Shown here one piece after another: positions 52,512 through 63,615 of a stretch of 64,000 nucleotides of DNA (its first letter is position 1; each line of letters begins with the position of its first letter). The DNA lies in NCBI GenBank assembly GCA_964019165.1, contig OZ025276.1, positions 11,953,028 through 12,017,027 on the forward strand, given 5' to 3'. The DNA comes from Mastigias papua. Lineage: Eukaryota > Cnidaria > Scyphozoa > Rhizostomeae > Mastigiidae. The notes below the pieces were generated by a model. It was not told the origin of the DNA and did not search any database. It saw only the letters and a list, made by a program, of their open reading frames with translations. Position numbers and translations under genes: made by a program.

Positions 52512-54989
52512 GGCTGCGTTCATAATGTATGGCAGAGGAGGGGCAGGTGGAATTTTTTTGCTAGAAAAAATGTTCAACGCCCTCCAACTCAACTCTTAAA
52601 AAATTAGCAGTCCCCCAAGCAAAAGTATTAAAGTTTTCCACCCCCCCCCCTACCCACATCAACACCACAAAGTTTTAAAGTGTGACAGTAAGGTTCATTT
52701 ATTATCAATGTACCTATGCAAGGAAGCCTTGATATCTACTACTAGGTCTGCACTGTCGCCCAGATTGAGAAGCTAGTGTAGATCCTTGATATACCTGAGG
52801 CACACTCATCTCATCAGACTCGTCGTCTTTTCCACTTTCTTTATGAAAATCGTCATCTTTGAGTCACTTCCAAAGACAGTGAGTACTTCGTCATCACTAT
52901 CATCATCTTCACTTTCTTCTCCATCGTCTTCATCATCTTTCTCTGTTTCATCTTGTCGGCCATTCTGAGAAACACTCGTATACTGTGAATGCATGTTGGT
53001 GCTGTTTTTCAAAAAGTTGACGTGCGCCATTATCGGAGTGATTTTGTCATTCTTCAGTCCATTCAATGATAGTCTATGAAAGGTTAAGTATTTGTCAAGT
53101 TCTGTAACAGTTAGTTTCTTTAGAGAATCGCGAGAAAAGAATAACTCTATCCATTCATAATCTTTGTATGATTTGTTCTTTACACCTGCTTTGTCCCGTT
53201 TTCTTTGGTTAACTCGGATATCCTTGACCCTTTGAAGACACAAAAGATGGTTTACGTAAGGTCTTAAATGGTCCGTCTTCAACTATGTATTTGTTGAAAA
53301 TTCTTTAATTAATGCTATTTGGAGTCTAGACACGCTGTTCCAGCAGGAAACTCTATCTTTAGTTGTGCTCTTGGGAGGAAATCATCCACGGTACAAAAAG
53401 TTTTGCTGACTTCATCTGTATAAAAGGTGATTCAAAGACATCTTTGTATTTGAACTTTGCCAGTTTTGATTTATCTGGATATGGAGCAGGAATTCCCTTG
53501 AACTTCTCAGTGGTAATTCAAGGATTATTTCAACAAAATTGGCACTGTTGTCCTGCCCTGGTGATACAACAATCTTTAACGTACTCCATATGGGGTTCTC
53601 CCCTAGTATAATAACCATCATAAAAGTCGCACTTTTTTGAAAGTAGGCAGCACCACTAGTGTCGGTGTTTCTGTTCTTTATGTACTCTTTATTGAAAAAG
53701 AACTGATTGTCTTCGTGGGGGAGATTTCAGAGCATCTATAAATCTCCAAGTACCGGAGCACCATCAATTCGATAAACAACTTCTTCTGTCACATCGAATG
53801 CATTTCTTCTCACACTTTCCGTTGATGTTCCTCAAACTGATTCAAAGTCAAGTTTGCTATCTCGTCTTCCGTCAACCCATCAAATAATTTATGTTTGTCC
53901 CAGTTTATAGTTCCCCCATCTGCTAAAGCATCACCAATGGCAAGGTTTGTTCTTTCTGCCTCGTTTATGTGGCTATCGTTCCTTGATCTATGGACTCTAA
54001 TACGATAATCTGATTTCCAAAGTCATGCCATCTCGGCATCGCGAAATTGAACTTCGAAGTTTGACACTCTACACCAGGTCCTGCGTCACTAAAGTCAGTC
54101 CAAAGAGGTTGCATGTTATAAGGTAGGCCAAGGTCAAAAAGTCTACCTAAAATACTCTTACATGATAGAACAGTTTCTTGGTAACGATCCCACAAATTAT
54201 CCAAATTGCCATTGGTTATCAAGCTTTGAAAGTTTGATATCTTAAGAATAATAGCTTTCATACCCAATCTTTCATATCGTTCTTGCTCAAATACTGGTAT
54301 TGTGCTCTCATATACTCTGAAACCAAAATTCCATCTGAAAGCTCTAGCTTTCATTAGAGATAAGGGTATATTTTGTGGAGAAGCTTTAAGTCATGTAGAT
54401 GACACTCTGCAGAGGCTTGAAACAACTTTCCAAACTACAGAGAAAGATAATGAAGAATTGGAGGAGAATGAGGACACAGTTGAGGAGTAACTATTTATGG
54501 AAAGTTTTCCATCAATGATAATTGCTGTTTTAATAAATATTGATGATTAAGCAAAGACTCTTACTAGACAAATCTAGAGTAGTGCAGTATTCATATGCCT
54601 AAAATTTTTTGTTTCTGTAAAATAGGATACTAATAGTAGAATAATAGAAGTGTTCTCTATGTAGATTAATTGGTCAAATCTCATAGATTTAATTACTTCT
54701 AACCAATAGGCTATTTACAGAAGTGTGAAGTAAGCATATTACCATTATGTGCTGCAAAAGCTCCACTTCACACAAAATTCCCACAAAAAGCTAACACAGC
54801 ATATATAATGTTGTGAAATTAAGGTATTTTAGTATGCCCTGGTTACTTCTTCTAACTTTTTGATAACAAAAATTTGGTATCCCCCATTTTATTGTAGAAA
54901 AAATTTAAATCCCCTTTTCTTGTGTACATTTTTCCCAATCCCCCCTCTACTTCATCTGCCCCCCTCTGCCATACTTTATGAACGCAGCC
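52512..54989 (-). mobile_element. DNA transposon (2,478 bp) with TTA target duplication
   Basis: The ends ggctgcgttcataa(t/a)gtat and ggcagagg are inverted with 26 of the outer 27 positions matching (52512-52538 versus 54963-54989). TTA flanks both sides (52509-52511, 54990-54992). The interior carries the broken protein at 52806-54402 on the minus strand. A three-base TTA duplication is typical of PIF/Harbinger, but the encoded protein does not look like a Harbinger transposase. Superfamily unresolved. Confidence 0.8.
52806..54402 (-). pseudogene. Broken, possibly DDE-type transposon protein with SAP-like motif
   Basis: In at least three frames, in protein order: VYESTIPVFEQERYERLGMK, SILGRLFDLGLPYNMQPLW, TDFSDAGPGVECQTS (about 54050-54110), then after a frameshift near 54005 RIRVHRSRNDSHINEAERTN with AIGDALADGGTINWD (about 53900-53995), and finally KKLTVTELDKYLTFHRLSLNG (53080-53140), a SAP-like DNA-binding motif, and an acidic tail (DDEDDGEESEDDDSDDE). 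The Asp in TDFSDAGPGVE and Glu in NEAERTN have the spacing style of RNase H-like DDE enzymes; this is inference. I recall similar multicopy proteins in cnidarian genomes. Frameshifts and stops make this copy inactive. Confidence 0.65.
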
Positions 54990-54992
54990 TTA

Positions 54993-55174
54993 ATTTCTGA
55001 ACTTTCAACTTCTGATTTCATAGCACGTTGACACATGGCTGGACCACTAGTAGCATGTATGCTTCCCTGAGATTCCAGATCACTCCTGAGACGTTTATTT
55101 TTTCGAGATTGTATTTGTCCATAAGACTGAGAATCAAGCATTTCTAAGTGAACTTCAATTTCAACAGATTCCAT
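54993..55174 (-). pseudogene. 5' part of the minus-strand ORF split by the DNA transposon
   Basis: Starts MESVEIEVHLEMLDSQSYG and is open to the transposon border; see 52337-52508. Upstream on the same strand is another open segment (55248-55680), perhaps of the same former gene or element. Confidence 0.4.
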
Positions 55175-55247
55175 AATTGTATGCTGCTGTCACATTCCAA
55201 AATTACTCTTGCGATATCCCGAAGAGCACAACGTTGATAAAATTAGT

Positions 55248-55680
55248 TCATCCATGGACTAGATCCTCTTTTCCACAATAACTATCCGGCTCGGTGGACC
55301 AGATATTTGGGGCTTCCATATCTTGATAATATAATGTCATGACCATACGAAACCAGAAAAAGAGCTTCCATTTGTCCTGAAGTCTACAAAACAACCGATG
55401 TAAATATGAAGTGTTTACATTGTTGCTATGAAGTATTATCTCTTTCAACTTGAACACAAGATTAACATTTAAAGAATGGTATAGCAGTTTTCGACTCTTT
55501 TCTAACAACAAATAAAAGTCAGTGTTTTCCACAACGCGAATAATTTGTCCTTCATGTAGGACAAACTTGTCCTTCTGGACGGCAGTACTATTGATAAACA
55601 ATTTCTTTGTGCCTCGGTAAGAAATTAGACCGATACAGATTTCAGTTGTTCCTCCGAACGAAGTACGACGATAATATACA
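55248..55680 (-). CDS. Unrecognised minus-strand ORF, truncated at its 5' side by a MITE
   Basis: About 140 residues are open (TTEICIGLISYRGTKKLFIN ... VVENTDFYLLLEKSRKLLYH ... FKLKEIILHSNNVN). The frame runs into the MITE at 55681, so the natural 5' end is lost. Composition is protein-like, but no domain is recognised. Probably part of an old element. Confidence 0.35.
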
Positions 55681-55852
55681 AGTAAAGGCCCATTTCCACT
55701 TACCTTCGCACTTCGCATTTCGGATGCGAAATCATTGTTCCCAATCCGTATGCGAATGTTTTGCGATGTGCGAACGTTCGGATGTGGACTTCGAACAATA
55801 AGTTCGCATGCGAAATCCGAATTGCGAATGTAAGTGGAAATGGGCTTTAACT
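55681..55852. mobile_element. MITE (about 170 bp) with 23-bp inverted ends
   Basis: agtaaaggcccatttccac at the left mirrors gtggaaatgggctttaact at the right, with ttac/gtaa inside. The interior is built of ttcgcat/atgcgaa words. Non-coding; target duplication unclear. Confidence 0.75.
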
Positions 55853-56134
55853 GATGGGCTTCGTCCCGTAATGCTTTAAGATTTTAGCTAAATTTCTTAC
55901 CTCTTTCACAAACTCAACTTACTGTGAAGTTGTCTTTTCACAAAGTTCAAACTTTAATGAACAGAAGATTGTCCTCTCCTGTTTTGTATGTTTTGAGTAT
56001 ACGTGACCCATAGGATTTTGCGGGACTCACCTCTCGGCCATATCTCATGCGATGATACTGAACAGTTCTGAAACCACTTTTGGTGTTCCATTTCCAGGCA
56101 ACTACGAATCATTTACTAGTCATTGCATTTCTAG

Positions 56135-59100
56135 GTTAATGACCACAATTACAATGGGTCAGTGAATGGGAGCCAGGCAGAAAGCAAGTGGCATGACTTG
56201 GTTAATGGCGAAAGTGGAAGAGAGATGGGAAATTCATTACTTACCCAAGATCTAATCGATCACGACGGCTTCGGGTTCTACTTGGAGGACCCAAACAAAT
56301 GGCTACCGATGCTTGAAAGTCTTTTTCAGGATGAAGTCTATATCATTGGAACAGTTGTTAAAGAACTAGCCATGAATGTGAACCTTCCAGGAAAGATGAA
56401 GTTCTTCATATTGCAAGCCCTTGGCTCAACAAAGATTGATGTAATTGCTGACAAATGGATTGAATGCAGCAGCAAAGATCTCGTTCAACCCTGCCTTGAT
56501 TTCATCAGAGTCGATAATCACATGGACTTCATAAGGGCATGGCTTGATGATGATCCATATTACAATGATGTTCGAAATGCATGCAATTATGACACACCAG
56601 ACTATGGTAGAGATTATATAACTCACTTTTTTGGTAAAGCTGTGGTAGCATGGCTAGATAATGGATCAGTTGGTCCAAAGCAATATGATATTTCTGTGGA
56701 TACATCAGTTATAGATTGGACGTATACTGAATATCCAGGTGGATGCTTTCTTGCAGGCACTGTAGTAATAGGTGACGACGGTACCGATGTCTTCATTGAG
56801 GATCTACAGGAGAGCGATCTGATTCTAGGAAGAGCTGGCAATGTTGGTGTGATATCTAGTGAGAAAGCAGGAGTTACATTGACTACTCCTACGCCTGCAT
56901 TTGGTTTCAATGACGAGGAGCCATTCTTTCTTTCAAGTCATCCATTCTGGTCACAAGATGGATGGAGAGCCATAAATCCTGTAATAGCACAGGATGAGAA
57001 TGATTGGCTTGATATTGGACCACTGAAGGTGGGAGACTATGTGTGCAAAGCAAAGATCATAAATGGCCAAGAAATCGAGTATGAATGGGTGAAGATAGAA
57101 AGGTTTAGCATAAAAGTATACCCAGCAGGCACACGATTCTATGGAATCCATACACGAGAAGGTCCAAGATCATATCATGCCAATAAATACCTTGTAATGC
57201 AGAACTATCCTGAGATAACAATACAAAGAGTTGCTGATCGAATGGCCAAACTTAATAAAAAGACTCAACAAGCTGTTCAAAAGGAGCTGGATCGAATCAA
57301 GCCAACACTTAAGAATGTATTAGGAGAGGCTGCAGCTGAAGCAGTGTCATCGTTAGCTAGCAAACGAGTTCTTAGACAGTTGACAAAGTCTCAAAAACCT
57401 AAGAAGAAAGCAGTGCAATCGAAAGATTTCACATTACCACCACTTGCGTTGAAATACAACACTAGCAATGTGTCATATGGTACATATAAGATGCCAACAT
57501 CAATATTGATCCACAGAAGACAACTATACGTTGACAAGAAGTTTGTGAAAGAGATGTTGATTTCTAGTGAGAGAGAAGTAAGTTGGTGCAGAAGAGTTGA
57601 AGGTGGACTATGGGAGCATGGATGTTTAAAAGTGTATGACAACAACATGGCTGGATCAGGGTTCATTGCATTGACTAAGAATAAGAGTGATGAAGACGCT
57701 CTTCTCTATTCAGAATTGAAGGCCCACTACAAGGTTGTTATATATAAATGCTACAAGAGCAAGGAAGAAATCGACCCTCCTCCAGATGATGATGATGGAA
57801 TAAAGAGGAATGCCCAGTTGCCAAGAAGTTCATTGACATGGTACGAGTATGGAGGATTTGAAATGGGATTAAAGTTTGATCCTGACATGCAGGTTTGGGC
57901 AGCCATTAAAATTGCAAAAGTATCCGACTTTGATGATTTAGGTGGTTGCATAAAACTTGATGAAGACAAAGATGACAATTTGACTGTTGATATCCCCGTT
58001 CCTCCTAAATTTGCGAAATACACTGAGCACATCAAATTGTTTGGTACATTTGACCCGTTTTATAGCAGCTTTAATGGTTACTGCACAGAGTATGATTCAG
58101 AAGCTACCGATTATTGTGGTAAAACATATGGATGGAAGGGAGAATATGATACATGGAAAGAATTTGACGATGATGAATTGGAAAAAGCAAGACAAGAGCT
58201 TTTGAAAAGCAAAATTCACAGCAAAGCAGCCATTGGCCTCTCTACTTGTGATGGAAAAAGATCAATGGACAAGACCCAGTCACTAGGGCTCTCTAAAATG
58301 GTCTTGCTTCTTAAGGACAAATTGAAGAAGGACCTTTCCTTGGATGATTTGTATACACTAACTCCACCCGATCCAACAGAGCTCCACAACAGAACATTTG
58401 CCCTAATGGAGAAGTGCATGAAGTTTGAAATGGCTGATGAAGACAGAGATGCAGTGCTAGGAGAGTCAAAGCCAATTCTGTCTGGTCCAGAACAGGACGT
58501 TGCTGATGCTCATAAAGAATTTATTGGAGTTAGGTTTGCTCATTGTTACTGCATGAATGCCCTTAGCCAACAAAAATCGTTTGATGACAGGATAACGGAC
58601 ACACAGAGAAACCAGTTGCTGTACTTTTTTGCAGGGGATGAAGAAAATAACTGTATGTCAACGGATCAAGATTACCGAGCATCAAACAATGATCTGGCAA
58701 GGTTGGCATTTATTGGGTTGTGCCCACGTGTTCAAGATTATATTGATGATGATGGTCCTGGATGGGCACAACAGCTCTATGACTACATAACAACACCGGA
58801 CAAACTTATTGAATTTGCTATGATAAGCGAGATTGATCAGGACTGTGCAAAGATACAGAAGCAGGCTATGGTGCTGTACTGCCTTGATCCTGACAAAGAT
58901 CTTGGTTTGGATTTCTATAATAAAGTAATGATGGAAAAGTTGCAATCCAATTTTGATTACTTCAATGGGAGTGAAGATTGTGTTGACGATATGATTGACG
59001 TTATTGGAGACATACTGGAGATTCTTGTACAGAAGATACTTGCTGGTGATGACAAAGAGCTTGTTGGTCAAATTGTAGAACAATGCCAGAAGGAATTGCA

Positions 59101-59573
59101 AGAGCTTCAGGATGAATTGGATGCATATGGTAAAGACAGGATGACAGTAATGTTGGACTTCATTACCCAAGTGATTAGAACTGCTGGATTTAAAGGTGAT
59201 TTCTGGGACAGATACTTTAAAGCTGGGAAGGACATCCTTGACAAGATGCCCATAAAGATTGTTGGCAAAGCACTTAAGTGGATGTGTGGTATGGTTATAA
59301 CCGGAATAGGATTTTTATTCACTATCCAAGCATTCACAAATTTTGGTAAGCTGACACCAGCACAAAGAGCCGCTGTAATTTTAGATACAGCTAACACTGC
59401 ACTCAGTCTTATCAACAAAGGAGGACCACCCTTGATAGATAAATTCAAGGAATGCTTCAACAAAGGCGAAGGGGATTTCAAGTTTGCAATGATGTATTCT
59501 GATGCAGAAACATCAGGTGTTACTATTGTGAGACTAAGTACATTGACTGAAACTGCTGGTAGTGCGGCAGTAG
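56135..59573 (+). CDS. Hint-domain protein copy 2, large internal exon
   Basis: This 3439-base exon is identical in length to that of copy 1, with the same acceptor (tttctag) and donor (gtgagt at 59574). The Hint domain lies at the same relative position, from Cys in GGCFLAGTVV (56744-56746) through the SSHPFW histidine to SYHANKYLVMQN; all four key positions seen in copy 1 are kept. Hint is followed by over 700 residues, so this is not a Hedgehog-type C-terminal domain but an internal one, as in bacterial intein-like proteins. The first hydrophobic segment differs in detail (KWMCGMVITGIGFLFTIQ). The lack of any indel across about 1146 codons, with scattered substitutions, indicates selection on both copies. 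Confidence 0.88.
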
Positions 59574-60279
59574 GTGAGTTATTTTTGTTTTGCACTTAGT
59601 TTGCTTGTATTTGTCATCTTGTTTCATGATGTCATGTTCGCTGTCCACTGGTGATGAAAGCCAGAATTGCGATGTACAGTGCAGTTGTCATGTAGATCTA
59701 TACACCTCAATAGTTAGCTTGAGGCTAGTAGATTGAAATGAGTTGGATCATTGCCTTTTGTAAGGAGATACAGGTTGAATGGACATTGATTTGCATGGTA
59801 CTGATGTCTTTACCTCTTGCTAGGGTAATATGGCTTGTTGTCATATGGCCATTATCTGGCAGTAGTGTCATGAATGTTATTGTAAACAACTGGACCGGGG
59901 GTGACCGTATCTAAAATTGAACGAATCACATCACTTAGAAATAGTCACGAGACTCAAAGATGAAAACGTAGTTACATTTCATTGGTTATGGCTGACAGTT
60001 GCGGTTTATAACGGCCCCTTGAAAATCAGCGTGCTGAATGGGCTACCGTCCTGTATATCATCAAAACTGAAATTATTATTATTAATAAATCAGCCCTTCG
60101 AGCAGACGCATTAATTTGTGTCAAGTTTTGGTCATCTACAATCAGTAAATTCCCCCAAATGAATCTGATTTGCATTTATTGTAGGCCCTTACCTGACTTC
60201 TTGTGTCATTACGACGTCAATAGTTACAGCATGTCTTACTACATAATGTTTATCATCCTCTGTCTTACTTTACTCAAAG
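59574..60279 (+). other. Intron of copy 2 (706 bp) with LINE 3'-end relic
   Basis: Donor gtgagt, acceptor ending ctcaaag. Positions 60011-60051 resemble the family A LINE 3' hairpin (ggccccttgaaaatcagc ... gctaccgtcc) and are followed by an ATT run (about 60074-60087), so a decayed LINE end lies here in sense orientation. Confidence 0.65.
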
Positions 60280-60509
60280 GTGAATCAGTAACCCTGGAGC
60301 AAGCAATTGCAGAGTCTATGGAGGGTGCTGACGGAGATATTGCTGTGGTTGAAACTAGATGGTCGAAAGCTTTCAAATATGTTGGGGATATGGCAAAGAT
60401 TACTGGGATTATGGCGTCATTTGCTGGGGCAATTGCTACTGGCTTACAGTTATTCCGTGATATCAAGAACGGTGCACCACCAGCAAAAATTGCATTTGAG
60501 GCTATCGAG
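60280..60509 (+). CDS. Hint-domain protein copy 2, penultimate exon
   Basis: 230 bases, same phases as in copy 1, donor gtatgt (60510). Encodes GESVTLEQAIAES and the hydrophobic segment ITGIMASFAGAIATGLQLF, which is identical to copy 1. The upstream ATG-led hydrophobic stretch (60229 onward) is the translated polypyrimidine tract of the acceptor. Confidence 0.8.
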
Positions 60510-60562
60510 GTATGTTGCAATTCCGTGTGTTTGCAGTTTCTCATTTGAGCTTATTGTCATTG

Positions 60563-60645
<83 letters not shown>

Positions 60646-60654
60646 CGTGCGTGC

Positions 60655-60703
<49 letters not shown>

Positions 60704-60839
60704 CTGGTTATCTTTCTGATTGTGCCAGTTTGGTGCTTGGTCTCTCACGGTTTACAATCGTGATTCCAGCCATGCTACAGGTTCTTGTTGGGAGTATTTA
60801 CTTTATCTACTTATGCTCTCATTTCACTTTTATTCTCAG
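60510..60839 (+). other. Last intron of copy 2 (330 bp) with GT microsatellite
   Basis: Donor gtatgt, acceptor tattctcag. The GT run at 60564-60700, with a gcgcgc core near 60638, fills 40% of it. Runs of this kind can modulate splicing; not shown here. Confidence 0.8.
60564..60700. repeat. (GT)n microsatellite
   Basis: Nearly pure GT run interrupted by gcgcgcgcg and gtgcgtgc near 60637-60660. Confidence 0.97.
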
Positions 60840-61100
60840 ACTGCTTCATTTGCAATGGTGGGAATTTGCGATGCGCTTTCCCTTGTAATTGAGTGTCAAG
60901 CATTGCCAATCGTGGGACAAGTGTGTGCTGTCATCGGATTGGTCGCTTCAATAATCTTATTGTTCATACATGATCCACCAGACAATAGAACGCCAGCTCA
61001 GGTATACTGTGACGAGAGAGGTGGGCCTTATGTTGACAAGTTGGTTGTTCCTACTCAAGACTGGCTTGATGACTACCACAAGCAGCATCCTGATGACTGA
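60840..61100 (+). CDS. Hint-domain protein copy 2, terminal exon
   Basis: 261 bases (86 codons plus TGA at 61098-61100) starting in phase 0 after tattctcag. Encodes the third hydrophobic segment (IVGQVCAVIGLVASIILLF) and a tail ending HKQHPDD. Relative to copy 1 the tail has lost several Lys and gained acidic residues (HDPPDNRTPAQ versus HKPPDKRTPAE). The CDERGGPY and DKLVVPT blocks are conserved. Confidence 0.85.
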   Translation, partial: TASFAMVGICDALSLVIECQALPIVGQVCAVIGLVASIILLFIHDPPDNRTPAQVYCDERGGPYVDKLVVPTQDWLDDYHKQHPDD

Positions 61101-63190
61101 AGATGTAAGCTGAAAAGAGAACTGTTCACTATGCTAACTGCTGACTTTTTAAGAGATAGCTGACATATCTTTATAATGTTAACTTCTTGTATTTGCTGCT
61201 TTTTGTTGATGTTTGGACGATTCGAATCATCATTATTTTATGATTGGAGAGTTATCATAGTCTTCCGAATGCCGAATGCATTATCTGTAGTTTAGGCCTT
61301 TTTGACAGGAAAGATGATGGTTCTGTTGATCAATGTTGCTTGAGTTGGACAGATAGTCTTTGAGCATTTATAGGCAGTAATTCTCAGTATCCAATGTAAG
61401 CCAGGGACGATTTTGTTGTTGCTTGGAGTGATTGTAGAAAATTTACATTTTCATGGAGGATTTCTTATCGTTGTTCAATTGTAAAATTTGTCACAATTTT
61501 TCGGCACTTAAACTAAGATATAGGCAAAGCTATGCATGGGAATACCCCAAGTTATTGTGGTGCTCGCTTATTGCGATGTCGTCATAGAGTTCACAAGTAC
61601 CTATTAAGTGGCGACCAACCGTTGATCATCCGTTGATCAGTGGCGACCAACCAAGCACTTGTATGACATATATTTTCATTTGTTGATTATTTCATCGTAT
61701 TGTAACTTTTTCGTCCAAGCTCATCAGGACAGTTGACATAATTGGATTGGGCCAGCCCCAGATGATGTCAAGTGTCATTTTCTTTTTTATATTTGCATTC
61801 TTATAGCTAATATAATTGTATTTGATTTTGCACTGATGATTACAGCATACATATAGAACATGTGGTTATTGTATCATTCTTGTTTTTCCTCATTGAGGTT
61901 GTTGTATTCCCAGTTGAAATCGTGTTTCCAAAGGAAGGAACGACCAATCACGTGCTGGAAAGAGAATGTACATATTTATAAAGAAATGGTATACACATTT
62001 TTCGAGACTAACTTCCAGACTGCTTGACCTAACGGAATATGTTGCTTTGTGTGTTTGTGATTGTAAGTATTAGCAAAAGAGTAAATAGCAAGTTTACTGT
62101 CCATTTGGTGCTCCATCCTAAATGCTGGACAGTCTGCCCACTGACTGTTAACCGAAGATAACTTACGGCTAGAGTTGCTGATGACATTTGGGATCATACA
62201 TTTATGACTTCCAAATGGTGTGTGAGGGGGTCAATAAAAGTGACCGTAAATTGTGGATGAAGTGATAAGGTGGGGAGGGCTATCTTCAATACAAATGAGG
62301 ACATCCACATTTTTCACTTGTCATTTACAAAAACACACCGTGTGCAAACTAACGCTACACCGTTTTTTTTGTTTCTGGACTAGATGGTTTATTCGTTAAG
62401 TAACATTTAAAACTTTTATTGTAACATTGGAAACTTGGACGCAGATGAATATATAGTATGTTGGAAATGATGCATAATATGGCAAGATTTTCTGCTACTA
62501 TTGTGCAACTTTATTCTCATAATATTTGAAATTAAGGACAGTTGGCGGATTAGTAGAAGGAATTTGACGTTCTTGTGTGAGATTCTAACCGCACACATTC
62601 CTGTTCTTAGACATAGGTGCATACCACCAGGGATACTCAGAGCTCGGTTGGGTGGGTCCCTTTTTTGACATGAGGGTAGTGCTGGAGGGAGGAGGGCTCA
62701 GTCTCCCTTCCAACGAGCGTATACTGCTTTGGTGAATTTCAAACTAATGTATTGCCTTATATTTGTGTGGATTTGAACAGTTAGAATGAAATTTTTGGTG
62801 TGTGTGTGGGAGGGGGTAGGAGGCGTAACAACAGTCCACTGCACAGCCTGCTTCTTATAGGACTATAACTGATATACACGCTGTTTTAAAAGGAGCCTAC
62901 CTCAAGACCTAGTTCCTAAGTTCCTTACTTCTCACTCCAATTTCAGTGCCATACTTATAATACAGACACAAGTAAACACTGAAGCTCTGAATTTTGCCTT
63001 TAATTTTGCTTTACCTTAAGACCAATGAAACATAGTTATTTCAAAGCTTGGCACATACGTCTCTGAGAAATGATGATGACAATGCAGTGCAAAAAATAAA
63101 TTTTTATGTTGATAGGACTAGAAGGTCGTGAGACTCGAAATGTTACGTAGCATATGATATGATTTTTATCTATTCTCTGATTCAGTCATA
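61101..63190. other. 3' flank of copy 2; duplicated part to about 61950, then no gene seen
   Basis: 61140-61950 shares blocks with 6860-7410 (aagagatagctgacatatct, gggccagccccag, gaccaatca). A possible AATAAA lies at about 62233. Nothing else is supported between 61950 and 63190. Confidence 0.5.
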
Positions 63191-63259
63191 TTAGTTCTAT
63201 GGATTTATTGCAAAGTGAGGAAAGCATGCAAGTTAGACTGGTTGATCCAACACATACAG

Positions 63260-63475
63260 ATAAGTATACGCACCATTGTTGGAAGATATAGAAAGAAATG
63301 TCATGTTAAGAGAATCAATGAAGAGAGGAAGCCAAAAAAGTTTCTCGAGTATCGTCCACTTGGTAAAAGGCCATTGGGTCGCCCCAGAAAGAGATGGATC
63401 GAAGGTGTTGATAACGCATTGGAAAAAAAGAGGAACATCCATCAAAGAAGTGCAAGAGAGTAAAAAAGTATGAGA
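63260..63475 (+). pseudogene. LINE ORF C-terminal remnant (GRPRKRW motif)
   Basis: The residues KKCHVKRINEERKPKKFLEY then LGKRPLGRPRKRWIEGVDNA fit the usual ending of RTE/jockey-like LINE proteins (R(x)P(x)G+R..GRP+xRW.(D/E)GV). Only about 70 residues survive. Confidence 0.65.
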
Positions 63476-63615
63476 GATGAGGGGAGTGGAGAAACTTTAT
63501 TTCGAATTCACCATCTGACAGATGAAAATCTAACAGGCGAATTGGTGTGAAAAAGGTGAGAAAGATAAATATAAAACAGCTTGGCTTCTCTTGTGTCAAT
63601 GAGTATTGAGAAATG

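Larger units (their letters stand above)
48912..56134 (+). other. Presumed 7.2-kb intron of copy 2, filled with transposon debris
   Basis: Contains a dead LINE (50190-51480), a short TIR element (50520-50703), a 2.5-kb DNA transposon (52512-54989), an unrecognised minus-strand frame (55248-55680) and a MITE (55681-55852). 48920-50170 shows no supported feature. Confidence 0.5.

Noticed and set aside
60564..60700. Poly Cys-Val or His-Thr frames
   Set aside because: Translated GT microsatellite within an intron.
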